From NCBI GenBank assembly GCA_001600455.1, contig BCKC01000001.1, forward strand, positions 682,001-746,000: a DNA stretch of 64,000 nt. The letters are read 5' to 3'. The translations under genes were made by a program, and so were the position numbers. The stretch is from Endocalyx cinctus. Lineage: Eukaryota > Ascomycota > Sordariomycetes > Amphisphaeriales > Apiosporaceae. Shown here piece after piece: positions 34,589-46,172 of the stretch (position 1 is its first letter; the number at the start of each line of letters is the position of its first letter). The notes below the pieces were generated by a model. It was not told the origin of the DNA. It searched no databases and saw only the letters and a program-made list of their open reading frames with translations.

Positions 34589-36542
34589 GTTGATAAAGAT
34601 TTATTTTTTATTTATTTATTAAAGATAATATGTAAGAAGGAAACAGAGCGAATGTGAACGTATATTTATATATTTAAGAAGGAGTAATTAAGAAAGAAAG
34701 CGAGTGTAAAGAAGAAGTCCCCCAAGAAAACGACGGAGGATTGAAAGGAACGAATGGAAGTGGAATTAAATAAGGAATAAAATATGAAGATTTCGACGAT
34801 TTTGTTAATCTTCTCGTCATGCAAAAGTTGTATCCGGTAGCCGTAGGCTGCCACTGAACTAGGATATGAATCTACTTACCTAGCTGCCAAGCAGCCTGCG
34901 CATAGGAAAGAAAAGGGTGCTTACCTACCAAATAGTGCATGGTGCCGTGGTAGAATACTTCTAGTAGTTATTTTAAGGATAGTGTAGGACTTTAGGACCT
35001 TGGCTCATTTCCATGATACGTGCAGACGTGCTGACGGGCTGTACTATGTATGGGGATTAGACGAATAGGCCTGATAGGTAGGGCTGGTAGTGTGGCGCAA
35101 GGAAGATGTTTTATATGGATATAAGCGATTTATCCCATTATTTATAATTTATACGATAGTTATATGGTAGTTGTAGGTATTATAGAGAATATGAGGAAGT
35201 GAAATATAATATAATCATCATCGTACATTCCACACTATTTCTTGGACGAGGACTTAAAAGAATGCGTAGCTTGGTGTATTAGGACCGAAGCAGTGAAGAT
35301 AGTCCTACGTGAAGTACTAAGCTAAGGTCGAAATTAGCTGGTGGAGTCGTCCCATACGGAGTACTTTCTCACTTTTTACCTACTCATCTGCCCACCTGCC
35401 TGCCTGTCTGGATCATATTCTGTGCCGCTTTCAAAGTTGTTAGAGAATATGCACTAGTATTACAGGCCCTTTCGGCGCTGAAAAGGGAAGTGTTGTATTT
35501 TTGATCTACCAGGCCAGGGAAGTAGTGCAAGAAGGGTACTAGGTACTTTTAGAAACGAGTATTAATGCCGATTTCGATAGTATGCCGCAACGATAGTTAG
35601 ATATAATAGGTATAGACGGTGATAAAACAGCTTATTAGAAGTAATCCAAAATATACATCAAAAGTACTGTTTTTCAGTGTGTTTTTATTAAAAAATGAGT
35701 AGTTATAAGATTAATTTGAAGAGGGGGGGGGGGGGGGGGGCGTGTCCGATGTATATTGACTAGCACCTGCCAGGCCTGCTAGTGTAGATCGGTTATTTGC
35801 ACTACCCCTGCCCTCGTATCTCTTTTCAGCGTAAAGTACGAAGTGGATACTGGGGACGGAACCGAAATACAAACTGACAGGAACTGAGTACGGAGTACAT
35901 AGTACAGAGTACAAATACTCCATATAGACATTGTTTTACCAATAGAAAGAAAGTATTCAGGCGTATTAGGAAAATCATAAATAGCAGACCATCTGCTGTT
36001 CCGTTTCCGTGTATACTTTGGGGTAGAGTAAACTGCATCTTTTAATAAGATGTCGCTTGATCACTCGATTCCAACGGTGTTGCAACTTTTACCTCGACTA
36101 CGAGATAGTACGATGATAATATGACATCATTTCTATATCGAAGACAATATGTACCGAGAATTAAAGGGTTTAATGACGACTTGGTCTGTAGTGTACTTCT
36201 AATTGTATAGTTAGAAAATTAGTGACTTTTCAGGAGTATTTTGACGATTACTTGGACAAAGAAAGCCGCCCAGTTTGATTCGCTAAGTCTGTACAGAGTC
36301 AGGGAAGTGTATGGATACGTCCACAAACCTCGGAAATACTGTACTCCCTGCTCGGAGCTAACATGTACGTAATACACTTCAAAAACAACTTCGCGATTTA
36401 CTGTAGCCATAAATTGAGCGTACAAAGGCGTAAGCGTCGCCTGCTTTAAATATCTATTTATTGTCTCAATATGACAAGATAATTAAAAACATAAATTGTT
36501 GTTCTTGCTGTTTTCTTTTGAAATACCAGATTCGTCGCAACA
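34589..36542. other. Divergent intergenic region between the GH76 and AIM32 genes
   Basis: AT-rich, no gene. Holds a G18 run at 35723-35740 and two copies of TACGGAGTA (35355-35363, 35889-35897), the second inside a cluster of GTAC-containing repeats. Confidence 0.55.
35723..35740 (+). repeat. G18 homopolymer
   Basis: Uninterrupted G run in otherwise AT-rich DNA; G-quadruplex formation on this strand is possible. Confidence 0.85.
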
Positions 36543-37711
36543 ATGTCTTTCCGACTATCGCTAGTCCGAGCATCGCGTCCGAGACCTTTCGTCTCAACAA
36601 AGGGCGTCTCTATCGTTTCGCGACCCTCGTTTCTCGGCATAATAGAACCGCAAATACAGCGGAAACGGTGGATAAACGTCATCCCCACATGTCCCGAGCC
36701 TACTTGCCAATGCTCCGAGACGCCGGCGATGCCCGATGGTCTCTCCATAGATTACGAGGGCAAGTTGGCCGGCCTGATCCCCAAGTACGACGAGCAAGTT
36801 CTGGTATGTACCGGAAAGGACGATTGGCCGTCGCGGATCGAGGAAGATGAGGGCGGAAACAACCTCGCGACCGACTTGAAAGGACTCATGGGTCGCGGCG
36901 GCGAATATTCCGACGTGAGTAGACCTAATTAACCCCTTTGACTTTCTTTTTTTTCTCCTTTTCATCCCACTAACTCCGACTAAAATCCGTGTCGATAAAG
37001 CCTTATCGTAACGTATCCGTTTTAAACTCTTCATTCCCACCTACTCCTTCGTCATCATCCGAAGGAAGCTCGCAGTCGAATGAAGCATCGGCAATCCTGC
37101 TACCAAGTTTCAGATACCTGCCCAGCATCCCCCGGACGCCGGAAGGTCTGCGCGCACTGGTGAAAGGGTATCTTCTCCAGGAGAGCATAGACGGTGTGCA
37201 CGAGGATCTTCCCCGCGAGCAGAGGGAGAAGTTCACGCAGGATCCGGCGCTTCGGAGCTTGCTCCCGGAGCCGATACCCGTCGATGATATGCTGGTCTTA
37301 ATCTGCGGCCACGGCGGTAGGGATATGCGATGCGGGATCATGGGGCCGGCTCTCCGCTCCGAGTTCGAGAAGCAGCTATCCCAGAAAGGATTCGACGTTC
37401 TCCAAGGACCCGTACAACTTACGACCCAAAAAGAGAAGGCGGCGAAGACGGCGAGAGTCGGTCTTATAAGTCATATAGGTGGCCACAAGTACGCCGGAAA
37501 CGTCATCATTTATATCCCGCCCAATGTAAAAGAGAATGGCCTTCCTCCCCATCCTTTGGCCGGGTGCGGCTTATGGTATGGCAGGATCGAACCTAAACAC
37601 GTCGAAGGTATCATACAGGAGACTATGCTAAACGGGAATATCGTGAACGACCACTTCCGAGGTGGAATCCGAGGCGAAACTCAGGGGCAAAGAGCAATGA
37701 TTCGTCCATAA
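36543..37711 (+). CDS. AIM32: AIM32-like thioredoxin-fold ferredoxin (sucrase/ferredoxin-like family)
   Basis: Mitochondrial thioredoxin-like [2Fe-2S] protein involved in redox quality control in yeast. Exons 36543-36914 and 37001-37711 give 360 residues. The N-terminus MSFRLSLVRASRPRPFVSTKG is Arg/Ser-rich, a mitochondrial presequence. Conserved parts are CPEPTCQCSETPAMPDGLSID, LVCTGKDDWPSRIEED, LICGHGGRDMRCGIMGPAL and ISHIGGHKYAGNVIIYIP with GLWYGRIEPKHVEGI, giving the Cys and His residues of the cluster-binding fold. Nothing is missing. Followed on the same strand, 495 bases on, by a CYC2-like mitochondrial gene. Confidence 0.93.
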
Positions 37712-38206
37712 ATTATAAAGGTATAAAGGAGAAATAGATCAAAAGTGTTCGATACATTATACATCACGATAAAGAATGGCCTGGTTGATCAGCGTTGTAT
37801 TATTATTATTATTATTATTATATCTAGGCACTAGGGCTGGATAAAGTGGTTTTCTCTGCTCTACTTTGCTTGATCCTAATTTTCACAGTAGCTGAATCTC
37901 AGGTGCGAATATAGTTATATATACATATATATAAAGACGACGATGTTGTCAAATCGATATTTATATTGAAAAGCCCCTATAACATAGGATATCATAGCAT
38001 ACTGAATTGGGCATTAGAATAACCCCTAAATACTTAAAGTATTCCAGTAATAAGTGGGACCACCAGCTGTCTAGACCTGTCCAGGGGTATATTTTGTACT
38101 ACAACCCGACATTTTCGCCAGCTGACGAAAATTTGTTTTGAACAAATACCTCCAACTTTTTATTCTGCGAATCTCGACAGAGTAGCCATTCATTGCGTGA
38201 TGTGAT
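37712..38206. other. Intergenic region between AIM32 and CYC2-like genes
   Basis: Contains a (TTA/TAT)n trinucleotide run at about 37799-37822. No gene recognised. Confidence 0.55.
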
Positions 38207-39700
38207 ATGAACTCACGAATTATAAGAGGAAGTGGGCTGAGAACCCTTGCCCCTTTACTTCGACATCGATGTTTTGAATCGCGCAGCACCATCATTGCTG
38301 TCATTCAGCATCAACAGACAACTGCGGCACGGCCAAGCAGTTTTCCTGCTACTGCCACTTCACTTAGTAGCAGTCATCGGTATTACTCTTCTAACCCAAA
38401 CACCACCCATCTACCACCACGTGATAATACGGAAGGAAATAAAAATCCAAATAAATCACGAAGATGGCCGCGCATCCTAGCCGTCTTATTCGCTCTACCC
38501 ATCGGCGCCATTATTCTATACAACGCTAGCTCCGGGATTTCGAACTCCTCCGGTTCAGATGACGTCCTAAACCAATCAACCTTCAGCGCATTCACCATCT
38601 CCTCGCGGGAGCAAGTCTCGCCCACGTCATTTATCCTCACCATCCAGCCTCCTCCTTCTTCTTCCGCAACTTCGTCGGATCAGATAACCCACGCCTGGAA
38701 GCACGGTCTCTGGTCCGTCGAGATCAAGCAGCCGCAGCTGCAGATCGCGCGGCACTACACGCCCTTACCGCCGCTTGCTCTCGAGGGTCAAGGCGAAGAG
38801 GACGCGACGAGGCTCCGATTCCTCGTGCGCCCCGTAGAAGGCGGCGAGATGTCGAATTACCTGTCCCGCTTAGCGGTCGGGGATACCGTATGGTTGAGGG
38901 GCCCCCATTTAGGGTTCGACGTCGAGAGGCGTCTCGGCGGCGGTAATCGCTCTCCTTCTCCTTCTTCTTTTTCTCGCGCCGAGGACGATAAAGAAATCGT
39001 ATTCCTCGCCGGAGGAACGGGCGTCGCGCCCGCTCTGCAGATCGCGCGTCTCCTGCTCGACGGCGACGGAAGGAGCGAAAAAGAAAAACCCCGGGTTTCG
39101 ATCCTGTGGGCGAATAGAACCGCGGCCGACGCCGTGGGTAGGGAGACCGCTCCTAGTAGCGGGAGCTGGCTGAGCGGCTGGTTTGGTTCTTCGAGTACGA
39201 AGCGCAAGACTACCGAGAGACAAGCGGTCGGCGTGGAGGGGCCGGGACCTTACCGATCTTTCCTCGCGCGACAGATCCTCGACATGCAGAGGAATCACGG
39301 GGATCGCTTCGCCATATCTTACTTCGTCGACGACGAGAGACGATTTATTGGATCTAAAGATTTAGAACCCCTTTTAGTCCCTGCTGCTGTCGCGGGACAG
39401 GCGAAGAAAAAGACTGCCTCCTGCCTCTGGCACTCTGCGGAGATGGTCCCGACGCTTCCGGACGATAACGATACTGCGCGTCGTGGTGTGAAATGTGCTT
39501 GTGAATCCGTTGTGGGAAATGGACAAGTAGGGAAGAATTTACTATTCGTGTCGGGGCCAGATGGGTTCATCGGGGCATATGCCGGCCCTAAGAGGTGGCA
39601 TGACGGTAATGAGATGCAGGGGCCGGTGAAGGGTTTGTTGGATGTCATGGCAAGAAAAATACCCGGCTTACTGGATAATTGGCTGGTATTGAAATTATAA
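38207..39700 (+). CDS. CYC2: Mitochondrial FAD-binding oxidoreductase, CYC2-like (cytochrome c haem attachment/import factor)
   Basis: Single exon, 497 residues. In yeast Cyc2 is an inner-membrane flavoprotein that supports haem attachment to cytochrome c in the intermembrane space. The first about 60 residues are a basic, Ser/Thr-rich presequence (GSGLRTLAPLLRHRC, SSSHRYYSSNP). One membrane segment follows (ILAVLFALPIGAIILY, about 90-105). The FR-type domain has FTISSREQVSPTSFILTI, the FAD-binding IARHYTPLPP, LSRLAVGDTVWLRGP and the nucleotide part FLAGGTGVAPALQIARLLL. The C-terminal LLFVSGPDGFIGAYAGPK matches a pyridine-nucleotide-type domain. A low-complexity insert (SWLSGWFGSSSTKRK) and a Ser-rich insert interrupt the domain. 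Convergent with the formin gene. Confidence 0.88.
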   Translation: MNSRIIRGSGLRTLAPLLRHRCFESRSTIIAVIQHQQTTAARPSSFPATATSLSSSHRYYSSNPNTTHLPPRDNTEGNKNPNKSRRWPRILAVLFALPIGAIILYNASSGISNSSGSDDVLNQSTFSAFTISSREQVSPTSFILTIQPPPSSSATSSDQITHAWKHGLWSVEIKQPQLQIARHYTPLPPLALEGQGEEDATRLRFLVRPVEGGEMSNYLSRLAVGDTVWLRGPHLGFDVERRLGGGNRSPSPSSFSRAEDDKEIVFLAGGTGVAPALQIARLLLDGDGRSEKEKPRVSILWANRTAADAVGRETAPSSGSWLSGWFGSSSTKRKTTERQAVGVEGPGPYRSFLARQILDMQRNHGDRFAISYFVDDERRFIGSKDLEPLLVPAAVAGQAKKKTASCLWHSAEMVPTLPDDNDTARRGVKCACESVVGNGQVGKNLLFVSGPDGFIGAYAGPKRWHDGNEMQGPVKGLLDVMARKIPGLLDNWLVLKL

Positions 39701-40161
39701 AATTGGGATATTATAGAAAGAAGGAAAATATATTTTCAAATAGATAACTGTATATATACTAGATTGCTATGTATATAAGACATATTGTTCGTACCTTTAA
39801 AGATAGACAGCTCTGAAATTTAGTATCGGCGCTGTGCCAATACGCACCACACACGTATATGTATAATTCGACACAAAGTATGTATGTTTGAAAATGATGC
39901 GAAGACAATGGACTTAAAAGATTCTATACGCTTGAACCTAAGTATATCACCATACAGCATCCATTCCCTTCAATAGAGGCTTTTTGAAAGTGTTGTAGAC
40001 ATTATATATGCAATTATGTAAATGCTAGAAGAAGCTCTTCCCAGTCCGTTTCGCTGGCTATCAACCCTCGTCCATTCCTACCTCCCTCCCATCTCTTTTT
40101 TTTTGTTGTCCAATGAGCCACTCCAAAAACCCTCGCCGTGTCTTTCTCTCTTCCATTTGTT
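39701..40161. other. Convergent 3' intergenic region (CYC2-like / formin)
   Basis: AT-rich 3' flanks of two convergent genes; no feature beyond a T-rich stretch near 40097-40106. Confidence 0.55.
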
Positions 40162-43100
40162 TTATTCTATAGCGGCAGCGGTGGCTGCTGCTATTGATGC
40201 CTCTTCGGCGGCGACGGGACTCTTAAGGCCTTCTTCGCCATCTCCCGCGCCCGAGCTCGCAGTGGAACCTCCCTTTAGCCTCCTGCGTCTCGCCCTGCGC
40301 TCTTCGGCCGCCGACTTCCTTAAGCTGTCACGCTGTTCCGGCTCGCCATCTTCCGCGCCGTCCCCGCCCTTCATTTGCTGTAGTAGCATGGCTGCCCTTT
40401 GAGCTAAGCCGTCCTCATCCGCACCGTTGGGAACATCATTCGGCGACAACAGCCCTGGACTAAGGGGGTTGCCATCCGAATCCATGGCACCGGTTGTACC
40501 GTCAGACCGAAGGGGAGGTTCGGCCTCAGGTATCTCGTTAAGGTCGGGGATCTTTTGACCTGAAGCGACACGGACTTGATGACGGTCCTTGAGACGTGCA
40601 CGTCTCCTGCGATCGCGTTGATCTCTTGCCTGAGGTGCAGCAGCGCGCAACTTCTCGAGTAAGGAATCCATCGCACCAGCAGAGGCTGGCGAGGGCGGAG
40701 CGGTTCCATCGACAACGGACGAAATCTTGAGCTGTTGGTGCTTCCTCTTCATGCTAGCTTCATTCCTGCGACGAGTCTCCTCGTATAGGACGTTCTTTTC
40801 CCTACTCTTCTTCCATTCCATGATAAACGTCGCCAGCTTAGAAAAGAAATCTCGGCGAGCGTTCTCGTCACTAGGATCCTCCCCGTAAAATACCATAATA
40901 TCATTGTATGTTCGAATCATCTCTTCGAGATATAATGCCATCTGCTCCGCCTTGCGACGAGCATCCTTCATGCACCGCTGAACAATCTGCGAGACTCGAT
41001 CCTGAGGGTGGAACTTCTTAGGATCGCTTAGGTTCCCACTGTCGAGAGACATCTGAACATTGCGGATGTTGTCCATATACCTCTTAGCATCCGCTTGTAA
41101 CTGCTCAGTATTGATCTTCTGTGCACCAATGACGCCGGCAATATCATTGGAAAATCCTTCCCATTCCGGATACTGGTTTCGTACAATACGCTCCACAAGG
41201 TCGGCCAGGGTAGACTCATTTTTGTCGTCCTTGACCATTGCCAATCGACCAAGAGAACTCAACTTGAAACCACGGGCCTGCTTATTCGCATCGTTCATGT
41301 AATTACCGATATCAAGAATGAGACCAAGAACGTTCATTAGAGAGACGGAATCTCGAAGAGACTCGGAAACGCCAACAACTTGGCGAATCTTCTCCGTAAT
41401 TTCTTCGTACTCGATCTCAAAACTTCTTGTTAGAGCCAATGCCCGCATTCTGCTCTTCCAGTAGTGATGCAATTCGAATGCGGTGTAAAGGTATATCTGA
41501 TCCTGTCTTGTCAGTTCGCTTGGATCTTGTTCGCGCGTTTCCTTGTTTGCCTCCGGGCCGGTCCAGTCCTTGCTGTAAGGCGCCATTAGTTTTGATACAT
41601 TATCATTGATATTGCAGAGATCATCCTTCTGGAGGAAATCCATCACGACCGAATTGTCAAGCACTTCCTTGTCACAGTGGATGATCATCTGCACAACCTT
41701 CTCAACAGAAAGTTGTGAAAACTTCGCGAGAGCAATTTCTGTGAAATGTTAGTATCCATGTATATCCAACTAGGGGGATATTGCTTACCATAAGCTTTGC
41801 GTAAATCGCTAGAGATGATCTGCTTCTTGTCGTCCTTCTTAGAACTGGCGCCGCCGAGCTTTTTGATCTCCTTGGCCATGAAAAGCTTCTCAACTTCATC
41901 CAAAATACCCTTCTTACTAAGCTCGGCGTACTTCTCTTCTCTTTCCTCAGCAGACGGCGCATGGGCAGCCCAGTGACTTGTTTCGGGACTGTCCACCTTG
42001 TCCCAATGAAGCGCCTTGAGCTTCTTCTTCGGTCTTACAACCGGAAGGCCAATAGACGGCGAAGCGGTGAAATTGTTTTGAGCAGACAAGAAGTGACCAG
42101 ACATAGCACCTGGCATGGGGGGTGGCGGAGGTGGCGCTCCGGGAACAGCTCCCGGGGGAGGGGGCGGTGGCGGCGGCGGCGGCGGGCCTCCTGGCAGTGT
42201 GCCAGGCATCGGTGGAGGTGGAGGTGGAGGGGGCGGAGGGGGGGCAGCACCCGGGATTTGGCCAGGCATTGGAGGGGGCGGAGGAGGCGGAGGCGGTGGA
42301 GGAGCTGCTCCTGGAATTTGACCTGGCATTGGGGGAGGTGGTGGCGGTGGAGGAGGAGGAGCCGTGGTCCCAGTAGTCGTGTCGCTGATTTGGATTTTGG
42401 GAGTCTCGATGTCACCGGGCGTAATCGGCGTCTCGGGTTCGAGGCTTGGATGCGTAGGGCCACTCGTTGTCCCATCATCTGCCTCAGAGTCACTGCCATC
42501 GTCCTTCTTGCCCTTCGCGCGAATCTCGTTCATCAGATTAGAAGCCTGTTTAGGATCCATAACCGGTCTCCTAATCTCGACAACCCTAGGCTTTTCGTAT
42601 ATGATGTCCTCATCGCCCTCAGCCATGTCATCGCCATCGATATCACCGTCACCGTCTCCATCGCGTGAACCACCAACAGGCTTCCTTGATATTCTAGTGT
42701 TCCTATTGACGGTCCCGAGCATGCCGCCGGCCATCCCTGCCGGCGGGAGCCCTGCACCATCTGGCGCATCGGGGAATCCATCTGTATATCCATCCATTTC
42801 CTCGCGTAGTGCGCGTAGGCGATCGGATGGCCCGACCATTTCGCCCCATACCCGACCTTCGAGCTTGTATTGCGTCTTCTGGCGTTCGAGCTGCATCGCC
42901 AGCCGGTCCATAAGTCTCTCTCGGTCGAGAATGCCTTGCATGCGAGCAGGATCTTCATCCATAACCTTACCGCTACTGGCGCTCTTGGCTGCCTGAGATG
43001 CGGCAACATCTTGGGCATCTCGAAGCATGAGATATAATTCTCGGGTTTCCAACTCGTATCGTTGGGCTTCCTTAGCTCGTACGGTCTGCATATTTTCTAT

Positions 43101-45464
43101 TTCAGCCTTAAGGCCATCGGCCTGTCGTCTCTGGGCTTCGATAAAACGAGCCTGCTCATCAAGCTGCTTTTGAAGTTTTGCGACAAGGCCATCCGCTCCT
43201 AGCTCTACTCTTGCTTTCATCTCATCACGCTCAGCCATAGCGGCTTCGGCAATCTGCCGAGCTTCGAGAGCCTCATCTTGGGCTTGCCGAGCTTCAGAAT
43301 CCGTATATAGCTTGTCAAGCAGATTTTGAACGGTGAAATTGAGACTCTGTTTGAAATCCATGTTCGGCAACCGACGATCCATGGCAACATAACTGAGCAT
43401 CGAGTCCACAAGCTGGAACATACGTAGTCGCTCTTCTCCATCATTACTCCTAATTAACAAGAGATGCTGTAGGGCAGATATGAAATAATCCTGTGTTTTA
43501 GTGCCTTGTAGACGTTGTTGTATCGCCTCAACAATTTGGGCAGGATCGTTCAAGTCTTTTACTTCACCCTCTACGTTGTCCTTCATGCTACTGTTCTCCC
43601 TCTCGAGCATATCCTCATAGTCAATGGCTTCGTTGGTGCGGAACCGCTCGATCTGCTTGTCAATGAGATCATATTGAAAACCCTCCATCTTGGTGAGGAT
43701 CCGCTTGATTCCACACGCCCCAAACTGGGCTCTGATATGCATCCGCAGCTGGAGATCGTTTTCCGGCGCATCGATGATCATGTTGACAAGAATGAGCGTC
43801 GCAACGGCGTATTCCATTAAAAGGTTCTCCATACCGATACCGCCACTGCGTAGTTCGTCACTTGCCCCGACAAGACTACCCATCTTTCCTCGTCCGTCGA
43901 CCGTCACTTCGACAAGACGCATCCAAGCGTCGAAGCGCCCATTTTCGTTCTGTAGGGTCTTGACATGGTCCATGGCTTGGATGACCTTCTCGTGACCAAC
44001 ACCATCCTCTCCCCAGTGACACAGGAAGGTTAGAACGTCACTCACAAGCTTCCTCGTATGAAGCCTAGGGGAGATGAGTGAGGTGACCATGGCCACGATG
44101 ACCTGCTGATGAGCCAATGCATCGTCGGCACCGTACTTGTTATTCAGCAAGGCTTTCAAGCATTTGATGATGTCGTATTCCTTATCCAGGTTCTTGTCAC
44201 TCCCTTTAGCGTCCACGGGAACGGCTGGGCCAGCTGCCATTCTCTTGTTGATTTTAAGCAATACATTAGTGAGGGCAACTTGTCCCTGGCATTCGACGAA
44301 GCGCTTCACCCAGCCGATCTGCTGGGTTCGTAGGTTGACTTCCAGACTTCCGAGGCCCTTCGAATCTAAACTGTTATCCATTACTTTACGAACATACCAC
44401 TCCGGCGAGCCTTCCTCGTCAGCGTTTGTAGCAATTTCGATATTCGAGTATTGTCCTGGCTTTGCAGTTAAGCGTCGCTTTTGGTCCCCTTGCCATTCTG
44501 TAAGGCGATCTTGGTAGATTAGTGTCCACTTTTTGGCAGACGGGTACGCCTGCATCTGCCGACGAGCTTGTTCGGGAAGGTGATGCCATCCTCGTTTCTG
44601 CATCAGCTCGTAAAACATCTGTTCGGTAACGCGATCGTCGTCGGGCCTCGTGAGCGAGAATCCGTCGTGAGCACCTGGTTGCTGATATCCGGGGCTGCCC
44701 GGGAATTTTGTTAAGCGGTGGGAATCCCGAGCCGTGGTAGATGCGAGAGAGCTCTGAGATGTGGCACTGGGGAGTGCTAATTTGGATGAGCGCTTAGCCG
44801 TAGTAGATTCAAGGGGTACTCCGTTACCTGAAAAAACGCTAGATTGATCACTTTGCCTCGAGCTTCTGCCCATTCCTTCTCGCCCCCATCCGGGTAACGA
44901 GTCCCATCGCTCACCATAGTTGCTGGCCGTAGTACTTCCTCTAGATGGCGGGGGTTGGCCGAATGCAGGGCCCCATTGTTGATATTGAGTTTGGCGACCT
45001 GTAGAGGCCATGGTTATATTTGTGCCCGGCGGGGGGCGTGGTCCCGAGACGTGAGAACCAGGTATATTCGAAAAGCCGCTCGCGTCGACGACGGGATATT
45101 GATGAAAATCGGAGGAATTTTTGTTTAGTTGATGTGGTACAGGGTCTCTTCGTGCGGGCATTTGATCGGACCTAGGAAGGTAATCGACGGGGACGGGACT
45201 TCTCTGATCTATATATGTACTATCATAGGGTATGGCGGTTAAAACGCCAGCGGTATTATTAACACCAGCGTCAGGCGTACTGGGTCGATCGATGGATGCT
45301 ATGGAGGATTCTCGGCCATGTCTCGAAATTCGCGCCGCTTCAAATTCCGGGCCTAAATATCTTCCTTCCTCGCTACCGGTATTACGCTTGTCGCTTCTGT
45401 GTTTGCTCCTCGAAAAGAAACCTTTGCCACTTGACGACGCCCTAGACTTGTCCGCAGACGACAT
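40162..45464 (-). CDS. BNI1: Formin (SepA/Bni1 type), Rho-regulated actin nucleator
   Basis: Nucleates and elongates actin cables at hyphal tips and septa. Two exons, 45464-41789 and 41738-40162; 1750 residues. The start is MSSADKSRASSSGKGFFSRS. A disordered Ser/Pro-rich N-terminus is followed by the GBD/FH3 regulatory part (about 270-700: TEQMFYELMQKRGWHHLPE, then EWYVRKVMDNSLDSKGLGSL and LLMEYAVATLILVNM). A coiled coil follows (RFIEAQRRQADGLKAEIENM), then the FH1 proline tract (about 1030-1118). FH2 covers about 1148-1560 (KKKLKALHWDKVD, YEIALAKFSQLSVEKV, LILDIGNYMNDANKQARGFK). The DAD lies at about 1580-1610 (MDSLLEKLRAAAP plus RDRRRRARLK). All parts for autoinhibition and Rho release are present. 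The single intron lies inside FH2. Divergent from a small membrane-protein gene. Confidence 0.95.
42110..42370 (-). repeat. FH1 polyproline coding repeat of the formin
   Basis: Repeats of the pattern P9-11 then MPGQIPGAA or MPGTLPGG. The first copies share the MPGQIPGAA sequence closely at DNA level, so unit number may vary among strains. The opposite strand is open as a Gly-rich frame only because of composition. Confidence 0.85.
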
Positions 45465-45589
45465 AATCGCTTTCTTGTCCAGCAGCGCTGAAACGCCGGA
45501 ACCCTAAGTGTTTATAAACAAGACTTTATGCGAACGTATATTATTTAATGCAGATATTAGGTCGGTTCTTGTTTTTTTTTTTTTTTTTT

Positions 45590-45590
45590 N
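45590..45590. other. Undetermined base in a T tract
   Basis: The only N in the window, inside a T homopolymer upstream of the formin start; likely a sequencing limit rather than biology. Confidence 0.95.
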
Positions 45591-46121
45591 TTTTAACAAA
45601 ACGATTTTTTAGGTTAAAATAATATCGGGAACCTGCCGCAATCAATGTACTTTATGTCGCAGAAGTAGGGTGAATAACATCATGTTCTCTGGAATTTAGA
45701 ATGTAATTCAATCGGTAATGTAGTACAAAATGCGGTTTCGAGGATCGGTGGACGGAAGAAAGACCTGCATGAATCGACGACGGTTTAGCATTGATTTTTC
45801 TTTCGGGCGATGAAGCGGAAATCATGAAAGCACATGATCACCCCCCTGATATGCTAAAAAGCCAGAGGTTTCTTATACCTCTCCCTATTTACAAGGACCA
45901 AAAAGGATGGAAATAATAGATGAAATTGAAATTGAACATACATAGAATTAAACAGGAGATATTACGAGAGACAAAAAAAAGAAATTCAATGACAAGATAA
46001 ATTGTCTTTTTTTTTCGAATATCAAATTGTTATTTGTTTCGTAGGAATAGAAAGCAATGAACAACAAGTATATGGAAATCAGAAGGTGTTGGAGAAATAT
46101 AGATTTAGCGATAATATGTCC

Positions 46122-46172
46122 CTATACCTATACCCATACCTATCTATACCTAGCCTACCTAGCCTATACCTA
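46122..46172 (+). repeat. CCTATA/CCTACC-type short tandem repeat
   Basis: Degenerate CCTATA and CCTAGCCTAC units in tandem. Not a TTAGGG telomeric repeat. Confidence 0.7.

Noticed and set aside
42115..42376. Plus-strand Gly-rich frames
   Set aside because: Antisense shadow of the formin FH1 polyproline tract.
46122..46172. CCTATA-type repeat as telomeric DNA
   Set aside because: Not TTAGGG-type and flanked by ordinary single-copy sequence.
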